A DNA stretch of 6,444 bases from an uncultured Ruminococcus sp. (GTDB lineage Bacteria > Bacillota > Clostridia > Oscillospirales > Ruminococcaceae). The stretch covers positions 1 through 6,444 of the forward strand of contig ONNL01000063.1 of NCBI GenBank assembly GCA_900319195.1, written 5' to 3'. A model generated the notes under the pieces. It had not been told where the DNA came from and did not search any database. It saw only the letters and a program-made list of their open reading frames with translations. The position numbers and the translations under genes were made by a program. Below are positions 6,438 through 6,444 of the stretch, piece after piece (within the stretch, counting starts at the first letter, position 1; every line of letters starts with the position of its first letter).

Positions 6438-6444
6438 AACTTAA

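Noticed and set aside
1..6444. Mobile element, CRISPR array, tRNA/rRNA or defence system
   Set aside because: I saw no direct repeat arrays, terminal inverted repeats, transposase-like frames or RNA gene signatures; nearly all the sequence is accounted for by conserved housekeeping genes with uniform composition.

Overview
The window is a compact block of core housekeeping genes, all on the + strand, from what looks like a low-to-mid GC Firmicute. The gene set and order (phoH, ybeY, era, a YqzL-like small ORF, recO) are typical of Bacilli and Clostridia. The mutS2 neighbour, the codon usage and the Era sequence style suggest a Ruminococcus-like member of the Oscillospiraceae. That placement is inferred from protein style and gene order, not from a database search.

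Layout. Bases 1-133 are the 3' end of an unrecognised gene. Bases 134-264 are intergenic and carry a near-perfect sigma-A promoter (TTGACA, 17-nt spacer, TATAAT with an extended -10 TG). Downstream lies an apparently single transcription unit: a CYTH/triphosphate tunnel protein (265-810), phoH (791-1762), ybeY (1755-2270), era (2270-3163), a 44-nt gap containing a hairpin, a 32-residue YqzL-like ORF (3208-3306), recO (3293-4048) and mutS2 (4050-6437). Apart from the era/yqzL gap, every junction overlaps or is 1 nt apart, which implies cotranscription and probable translational coupling. The window ends 7 nt after the mutS2 stop, so any terminator or further operon members lie outside it.

How the genes fit together. 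YbeY (rRNA maturation endonuclease), Era (30S assembly GTPase) and, from recent work on Bacillus subtilis, MutS2 (splitting of collided ribosomes) all act on ribosomes. PhoH is an ATPase with an RNA-binding-like N-terminus that is almost always next to ybeY. RecO is a recombination mediator, and MutS2 has also been tied to recombination. The leading CYTH protein has an intact triphosphate tunnel and is expected to hydrolyse tripolyphosphate or a related triphosphate.

I found no mobile elements, CRISPR arrays, tRNA or rRNA genes, defence genes or anything that looks like a wholly new system. The points most worth a second look are the hairpin that hides the ribosome binding site of the YqzL-like ORF, that tiny ORF itself, the CYTH gene heading the operon with a 20-nt overlap into phoH, and the recO-mutS2 junction.
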